Source of the DNA: Erysipelotrichaceae bacterium
Lineage (GTDB): Bacteria; Bacillota_I; Bacilli_A; Erysipelotrichales; Erysipelotrichaceae
DNA length: 37,582 bases
Direction of reading: 5' to 3'
NCBI GenBank assembly: GCA_017550145.1
Contig: JAFZQG010000015.1
Location: forward strand, 137,934-175,515
Part shown: positions 32,016 through 37,582 of the stretch, one piece after another
How positions within the stretch are numbered: the stretch's first letter is position 1
How the letters are laid out: each line of letters opens with the position of its first letter
Translations under genes and position numbers: made by a program
Notes under the pieces: model-generated
The model's input: the letters and a program-made list of their open reading frames with translations, nothing else
Database searches by the model: none
What the model was told of the DNA's origin: nothing

Positions 32016-33075
32016 TTTTTCTGTGAGTTATAAAAGTCAATACAAAACCGACGAAGCAGCCGATGACCATGGCGATCGCAGCCTGAAAGATCGATGAATC
32101 AGGACCGATAGTGGTTATGATACCAAAGGTTCCAAAAGAAGCCATTGCATAGGATTTTACTCCGCAGATTCCGGCATATAGACCTCCGCAGAAGCCGCCG
32201 ATAACTAGAGCCATCAGCGCCTTGAAATCCTTCATGACGATACCGAATAAGGCCGGTTCACTGGTTCCGCCGATAGCGGCAGTAATAGCTGAAGCCAGCG
32301 TTTCAGCCTGATGATCTTTAAGGTATAAAGCCAGGGTCACAAAACCCAGGATATTGTTGTAGAGGACATTGGAATAGAAAAGGATCGGATCCACACCACT
32401 TGAAGCCAGCAGAAGCATGGCACTGAGATTGGCTCCGCCTAGACCAGCGATCGTAATAAACGGAATGATGGCACACATGATCGCATTGCCGATCGGCCCC
32501 AGATTCTTTAACATCATGATCAGATCGACCAGTTTATTGCCTAAAAAGACGCCTAAAGGTCCGATGGCACAGAAAGCGATCGGTGTCATCAGGACGATCG
32601 TCAATAACGGTACGGCGATCGGCCGGATATTTTCGTGCAGATGTGTATCCAGGAAATTATAGATAAGGGACATGATCCAGATCGCAATGATCGAGGAGAT
32701 GACCTGATTGGCATAGGAAGTGGAAGCGATCGGTAAACCGAAGACGCTTAAAGGTGTATTACTGTTTACAAGTTCGACGAAGGTCGGTGAGAGTAACATC
32801 GCTCCGGTCAATGCCGCAATATAGCGGTTGGTTTTAAAGACATCAGCTGAAGAGACAGCCGTATATATCGGCATGAAATAATAACCGGCATCGGCTACAA
32901 AAGAAAGGACGATATAGGTATCAGAACTTTCACTGAGAATGTTTAAAACCAGTGGACCAAGTATTATTAATGCCACCTTCAGCATGCCTACACCGATCAT
33001 GATCGGAATGTTTGGAACGATACATTCGATCATGGTAGACAGGATTTTAGAGATTATATTCTTAAACTTTTCCAT
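32008..33075 (-). CDS. PTS IIC-domain permease of the glucose superfamily, without IIA or IIB
   Basis: This 355-residue protein of about 10 hydrophobic segments shows the IIC signature AAIGGTSEPALFGIVMKDF near residue 268, corresponding to the G(I/T)TEPA sugar-binding loop of glucose/beta-glucoside/trehalose permeases. No phosphorylatable IIB Cys domain or IIA His domain is fused or nearby. It could borrow a IIB/IIA encoded elsewhere, or work as a non-PTS facilitator. The start has an extended -10 TGTTAGAAT ending 8 bases upstream and no clear ribosome-binding site. Confidence 0.85.
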   Translation of the reverse strand: MEKFKNIISKILSTMIECIVPNIPIMIGVGMLKVALIILGPLVLNILSESSDTYIVLSFVADAGYYFMPIYTAVSSADVFKTNRYIAALTGAMLLSPTFVELVNSNTPLSVFGLPIASTSYANQVISSIIAIWIMSLIYNFLDTHLHENIRPIAVPLLTIVLMTPIAFCAIGPLGVFLGNKLVDLIMMLKNLGPIGNAIMCAIIPFITIAGLGGANLSAMLLLASSGVDPILFYSNVLYNNILGFVTLALYLKDHQAETLASAITAAIGGTSEPALFGIVMKDFKALMALVIGGFCGGLYAGICGVKSYAMASFGTFGIITTIGPDSSIFQAAIAMVIGCFVGFVLTFITHRKND

Positions 33076-33083
33076 GTGTCTTC

Positions 33084-33092
33084 ATTCTAACA
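33084..33092 (-). promoter_or_regulatory. Extended -10 (TGTTAGAAT) of the PTS IIC gene
   Basis: On the minus strand TGT plus TAGAAT (33089-33084) ends 8 bases before the ATG, giving a leader of only 1-2 bases. Confidence 0.55.
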
Positions 33093-33097
33093 TAAGT

Positions 33098-33126
33098 AAA
33101 GAAAAGAAGGCTTCATTCAGCCTTCT
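33098..33126 (-). terminator. Terminator of the tgt-queA-queH operon
   Basis: On the minus strand AGAAGGCT (33126-33119) pairs with AGCCTTCT (33112-33105) around a 6-base loop, then TTTCTTT. It overlaps the last queH codons. Confidence 0.8.
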
Positions 33127-33713
33127 CTGATCGAATATACACATCCGCAGTAGTTCTGATGGTAGAGATTTAATTCTCTGTTAAGCGCATCGTTTCTGGT
33201 GATGCCGTCACCTTTCTTGAAATCCGCATGGAGATACTTTACTTGAGGATATTTCTTTTCCAGTTTCTCTCCGATCTCATTGAGCCAGTCGGCGTTCTTG
33301 CGGTTGGAGATGGACATGACAGTCGTACAGTATTCGTAATGATGCTTCATGGCATAGCGGTATGTTTCTTCCATTCTTAACTCGTAGCACATCTTGCATC
33401 TTTTACCGCCTTCCGGTTCATCCTTATATAAAGATATCTTTTCCGTATAACTTTCATTTTCATATGGCGCAATAATCAGTTTTATTTCCGGATCATTAAG
33501 ATATTCGAGATATGTCTTTAAGGCGTTGAGCCTTTTTTCGAATTCTTCATAAGGATAGATATTGGAGTTTGCATAAAAGATCGTAATCTTGAAATACTTA
33601 CGCAGATACTGAAGCGGATAGACCGAACAGACTCCGCAGCAGATATGAATAAGTAACTGCGGACGGCCTTTGAGTTCGCTTATTTCTTTTAAATGAAGCT
33701 GGTAATTATTCAT
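33117..33713 (-). CDS. queH: Epoxyqueuosine reductase QueH
   Basis: QueH reduces epoxyqueuosine to queuosine in tRNA, the last step of the pathway, and is the non-B12 alternative to QueG. The 198 residues carry the family cysteines: HICCGVCS (25, 26, 29), RCKMCYELRMEETY near 107, and NYCGCVYS near the C-terminus, which hold an Fe-S cluster and iron. The start overlaps the queA end by 8 bases. It is third in the tgt-queA-queH operon, which fits the order of action. Confidence 0.94.
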   Translation of the reverse strand: MNNYQLHLKEISELKGRPQLLIHICCGVCSVYPLQYLRKYFKITIFYANSNIYPYEEFEKRLNALKTYLEYLNDPEIKLIIAPYENESYTEKISLYKDEPEGGKRCKMCYELRMEETYRYAMKHHYEYCTTVMSISNRKNADWLNEIGEKLEKKYPQVKYLHADFKKGDGITRNDALNRELNLYHQNYCGCVYSIREG

Positions 33714-34730
33714 TAGTCAGAAACATTGAATCACCGAAAGAGAAGAAACGGTATTTCTCCTGTACGGCAACTTTGTACGCATTGAGAATCATTTCTCTTG
33801 AACATTCGGCTGCTATCATCATGATCAGAGTCGATTTAGGCAGATGGAAATTGGTTATCTGGGCATCGATACTCTTGAATTCATAAGGCGGATAGATAAA
33901 GATACTGGTATTGCCTGAGCATTCTCTGAATTCACCGTATTTCGTAATGATGGTTTCCAGAGTTCTGGTGGAAGTGGTACCGATCGCAATGATCCTTCTT
34001 CCTTCCTTTTTAGCCAGATTGAGTCGGTCAGCCGTTTCCTTGGACATCGTATAGAATTCCTCATGCATGACATGGTCTTCGATTTCTTCTTCCTTGACCG
34101 GTTTGAAGGTGCCTAATCCGACATGCAGGGTAACATCCAGTATTTCGATTCCTTTGGCTCTGATCTTATCCAACAGTTCTTCGGTGAAATGCAAGCCGGC
34201 TGTCGGGCAGGCTGCCGAACCGTCGATTTTCGCATAGACGTTATTATAGCGGGAATTGTCTTTGAGCTTTTCATGAATATAAGGCGGAGTTGGCATCATG
34301 CCGACTTCATTGAGCACTTCCAGGAATATACCTTCATAGTGCATCTTGAAAACTCTGATGCCTTCATCTTTTCTTTCGATACATTCGCCATATAACTTAT
34401 CGCTGAATTCGATGATCGTCGAAGTCTTGATGGCCTTGGCGTTACCGCACAGGCATTCACAGACATCACCTTCGATCTTTAAGATCAGCACTTCGACTTT
34501 GGCGCCGGTATCTTTCTTGGTACCATAGAGTCGGGCCGGTATGACTTTGGAATTATTGCGGACTAAAACATCACCGGGTTTGAGATAATCGATGATGTCA
34601 TAGAAGTGTTTATGTTCGATCTCGCCGGTGTTCTTGTGTAAGACCAGCAAGCGGGATTCATCTCTTTTATCGGCAGGATGCTGAGCGATCAGCTCTTCCG
34701 GCAGTTCAAAATCAAAATCACTGAGTTTCA

Positions 34731-34731
<1 letters not shown>
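33706..34731 (-). CDS. queA: S-adenosylmethionine:tRNA ribosyltransferase-isomerase
   Basis: QueA transfers the ribosyl part of S-adenosylmethionine to preQ1 in tRNA, forming epoxyqueuosine. The 341 residues start with FDFELPEELIAQHPADKRDESRLLVL and contain ACPTAGLHFTEELL near 172 and HVGLGTFKPV near 200, all typical. The start overlaps the tgt stop by one base (TAATG), so it is coupled. Length is normal. Confidence 0.96.
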
Positions 34732-35895
<1,164 letters not shown>

Positions 35896-35901
35896 GATGA
35901 T

Positions 35902-36357
35902 ATGAAGTCCAAGGAGCTGAAGACCTATAATCTGCCGCTGGATAATCCGGTAATTGCCCAGATCGATGCCAAACCGAGCTCTTTTTTTGTGATCCTGATC
36001 TGTATCGGTTTTGCGTCTTTCATGCTGAATATGCCGCGTACCTACGGTCTGATCATGATCCTGTCTTCGATCATCGCTCTGACGTATATGCCAAGAGTCG
36101 TTCTGATGGAATTCTTTCAGGAGTATCTTGTAGCCTACAACAAGGCCGATAAGAATAACTGTGTTCTCATCTATTATGAAGATATCACTTCCTGGTCCTA
36201 TGTCTGGGGTGCCCAGCATGATTATCTGTGTATCGAACTTCAGGATGGCAGTGAAGAGAGGATAGAAGCTTTCTCCAGAGCCATCTTTGAAAGCAATATG
36301 AACCGTTTCTGTAAAGAGAAATGGAAAAAGGTTCCGAATGAGAGTCGTCGCCATTGA
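35902..36357 (+). CDS. Small two-helix membrane protein, unknown function
   Basis: This 151-residue protein has two adjacent hydrophobic segments (about 28-45 and 49-65) followed by a soluble domain of mixed strands and a final helix (VLIYYEDITSWSYVWG, then YLCIELQDGSEERIEAFS). The topology resembles small bacterial membrane proteins with a PH-like or YcxB-like cytoplasmic domain, but I do not recognise a family. It overlaps the exonuclease gene by 20 bases. The promoter is the extended -10 directly before the ATG. Confidence 0.75.
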   Translation: MKSKELKTYNLPLDNPVIAQIDAKPSSFFVILICIGFASFMLNMPRTYGLIMILSSIIALTYMPRVVLMEFFQEYLVAYNKADKNNCVLIYYEDITSWSYVWGAQHDYLCIELQDGSEERIEAFSRAIFESNMNRFCKEKWKKVPNESRRH

Positions 36358-36892
36358 TTTTGAGACCGCCAATTCGTCTTGTGCTTCGGCCTGTGCTCTG
36401 GGTATCGCCATTTATCAAGACGGAGAGATCCTGGACAGTTTCGAGTGGTATCTGAAACCGTACCATCGCTATAACTACTTTACGAACACTTTTATCCACG
36501 GCATAACAAAACAGGACGTGGAAGATGAATATGAATTTGTCTATTACTATGATGAACTTCAGGAGATCCTGAAGGATTCGGTCATTGTGGCACATAATGC
36601 GATGTTTGATCTGAGCGTGCTTAATGCGGTATGTGATGTCTATGGTTTAAACCATTTCAGAAACCCATATCTTGATACCGTGGCGATCTCCAGAAGAGTC
36701 TATCCGGAGTTATATAATCATAAGTTAAATACGGTCAGTGCCTATCTGGGCATTGAATTAAATCATCATAACGGCAAGTCTGATGCGTTTGCGTGTCTGA
36801 TGATTCTGCTTAAGGCCATGGAGGCATACGGTACCTATGAACTTGATGATTTCCTGGCAAAATTGAATATGAATATGAAAAATAATTTGTAA
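36338..36892 (+). CDS. DnaQ-like DEDDh 3'-5' exonuclease
   Basis: This 184-residue nuclease has the three exonuclease motifs: Exo I VAIDFETANSS (Asp6, Glu8), Exo II VAHNAMFDLSVL near 85, and Exo III HHNGKSDAFACLMI near 143, with the His and Asp of the DEDDh type. It resembles the stand-alone PolC-epsilon-like exonucleases of Bacillota, which trim DNA or RNA ends; it has no polymerase or UvrC domain. The start lies inside the upstream membrane-protein gene, 20 bases before that gene's stop, so expression is coupled. Confidence 0.9.
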   Translation: MRVVAIDFETANSSCASACALGIAIYQDGEILDSFEWYLKPYHRYNYFTNTFIHGITKQDVEDEYEFVYYYDELQEILKDSVIVAHNAMFDLSVLNAVCDVYGLNHFRNPYLDTVAISRRVYPELYNHKLNTVSAYLGIELNHHNGKSDAFACLMILLKAMEAYGTYELDDFLAKLNMNMKNNL

Positions 36893-36915
36893 AAATTTTC
36901 ATTGTTGCGAAAAAG

Positions 36916-36944
36916 TTTACAATAAGAATGTTATACCTTATAAT
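36916..36944 (+). promoter_or_regulatory. Promoter (TTTACA - 17 bp - TATAAT) of the pyrophosphatase-like gene
   Basis: TTTACA (36916-36921) and a perfect TATAAT (36939-36944) are 17 bases apart. A ribosome-binding GAGGT precedes ATG 36981 by about 7 bases. Confidence 0.8.
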
Positions 36945-36980
36945 AAATCTATACTACATTTTTTATTCTGAGGTATTGCA

Positions 36981-37367
36981 ATGAAAGAATTTGAAAACAG
37001 CGCCTATTTCTGGCAAAAAGTAGATACGTTATTCTCTTCGGGAGATTTTAAGCTGGTCAACAGAAAGGGCAGTTCCCATAAATCTTATCCTTCATTAACA
37101 TATCCGTGTGATTACGGTTATGTTGAGACTTTAAGTAATGACAGTGATTCACCGATGGAAGTTTTCAGATCGGGTAAAAAGGATACGGTCGATGCGATCG
37201 TCATCTGTGCCGATATCATTGAAAAGCGTTTCGAAGTCAAAGCGCTCGTAGGTCTAAATGAAGAAGAGTGTCTGGAGGTACTGCATTTTCTCAATTGTAC
37301 CGACTATCAGAAATCAGTACTGCTCAGAAGGGGAAAAGATATTCCTTCATGGAGTGAAACAGAGTAG
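36981..37367 (+). CDS. Short inorganic-pyrophosphatase-like protein, atypical metal site
   Basis: This 128-residue protein resembles a shortened family I pyrophosphatase: KGSSHKSYPSLTYPCDYGYVETLS near residue 29 matches the conserved YP..YGY region. The metal signature, normally D-x-D-P-x-D, reads NDSDSPMEV: an extra residue and Glu for the last Asp. At 128 residues it is well below the ~175 of true enzymes. Bacillota carry a subfamily of this length, so it is probably a real gene but may not hydrolyse pyrophosphate. It has its own good promoter and terminator. Confidence 0.75.
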   Translation: MKEFENSAYFWQKVDTLFSSGDFKLVNRKGSSHKSYPSLTYPCDYGYVETLSNDSDSPMEVFRSGKKDTVDAIVICADIIEKRFEVKALVGLNEEECLEVLHFLNCTDYQKSVLLRRGKDIPSWSETE

Positions 37368-37386
37368 CGAATAGCTTGTTAAACAT

Positions 37387-37437
37387 TAGCGAAAATGTCA
37401 CCACTGTCTTGTAGGCGGTGACATTTTTATTTCGCTA
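37387..37437. terminator. Strong bidirectional hairpin terminator
   Basis: AAAATGTCACC (37392-37402) pairs with GGTGACATTTT (37417-37427). The outer TAGCG and CGCTA extend the helix. T-rich sequence follows on both strands. It serves the pyrophosphatase-like gene and the convergent gene at the window edge. Confidence 0.85.
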
Positions 37438-37582
37438 GTTCTTATTCCTTTCTTTTTCGTCAAAATATCTTTCAAAATCTTTTGAATTGTCCATAACGTT
37501 CTTGCGTCTTCCTTTCGTGTTTATGCCAAGATCTTTACATATGTATTTCTTTCCATATCTGATCAATACCAGCGAGTCGGTA
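37435..37582 (-). CDS. C-terminal fragment of an unidentified protein (cut by window)
   Basis: An open minus-strand frame enters from the right edge and ends at TAG 37435-37437. The visible 48 residues are highly charged (LIRYGKKYICKDLG then NTKGRRKN then SKDFERYFDEKERNKN), with no membrane segment. I do not recognise the family. The presence of the shared bidirectional terminator just beyond the stop supports a real gene. Confidence 0.5.
   Translation of the reverse strand, partial: TDSLVLIRYGKKYICKDLGINTKGRRKNVMDNSKDFERYFDEKERNKN

Overview
The window looks like chromosomal DNA of a low-to-moderate GC Bacillota bacterium, possibly of the Erysipelotrichia/Clostridia sphere. The support is an rplM-rpsI pair, a comFA-comFC pair, secA followed by a frameshift-coded prfB, a methionine-type T-box in front of metG, the cell-wall pair murT-gatD, and an orphan glucose-family PTS IIC. 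No rRNA, tRNA, insertion sequence, phage gene or CRISPR array was seen. Coding density is very high, and no gap over 300 bases lacks a gene or a recognisable leader.

Layout. 1-3780: the end of an alpha/beta hydrolase, an AGCS amino-acid symporter, a CBS protein, then rplM-rpsI. 3783-7181: rsmF-like rRNA methyltransferase (minus strand), comFA-comFC, a cold-shock protein. 7258-14047: secA, prfB (programmed +1 frameshift), a DAACS-family transporter with altered substrate and sodium residues, and T-box plus metG. 14090-17030: murT, gatD and a PAP2 phosphatase. 17054-19440: a candidate structured leader RNA in front of a large TerD-domain protein. 19438-26795: an aldo/keto reductase divergent from a four-gene run encoding a LURP/tubby-like protein, a lipase-like hydrolase, a membrane protein with tandem Rossmann folds and a C-terminal RyR domain, and a TIR-transmembrane-propeller protein. 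26820-29241: a zinc/cadmium efflux operon (HMA protein, P1B-ATPase, SmtB-like repressor) with a perfect operator. 29312-31483: a DUF2974/Mbeg1-like hydrolase and an E2-acyltransferase-like protein. 31491-35864 (minus strand): formyl-THF cyclo-ligase, PTS IIC, and the queuosine genes queH, queA, tgt. 35902-37582: a small membrane protein, a DnaQ-like exonuclease, a pyrophosphatase-like protein and the end of an unidentified minus-strand gene.

How genes work together. Housekeeping modules dominate: translation (L13, S9, RF2, MetRS, RsmF, queuosine), secretion (SecA), wall amidation (MurT/GatD) and DNA uptake (ComFA/ComFC). The accessory heart is the RyR-Rossmann protein and the TIR-propeller protein, separated by one base and both apparently membrane-anchored. 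They look like a sensor/effector or signalling pair, with the TerD-domain gene and its structured leader nearby. I know of no described function for this combination.

A second theme is the promoters. Eight genes have a -10 element (often extended TGnTAnnnT) ending 6-8 bases before the start codon, with no visible Shine-Dalgarno. This predicts leaderless or near-leaderless mRNAs. Genes with obvious ribosome-binding sites sit alongside, so both initiation modes seem to be used.
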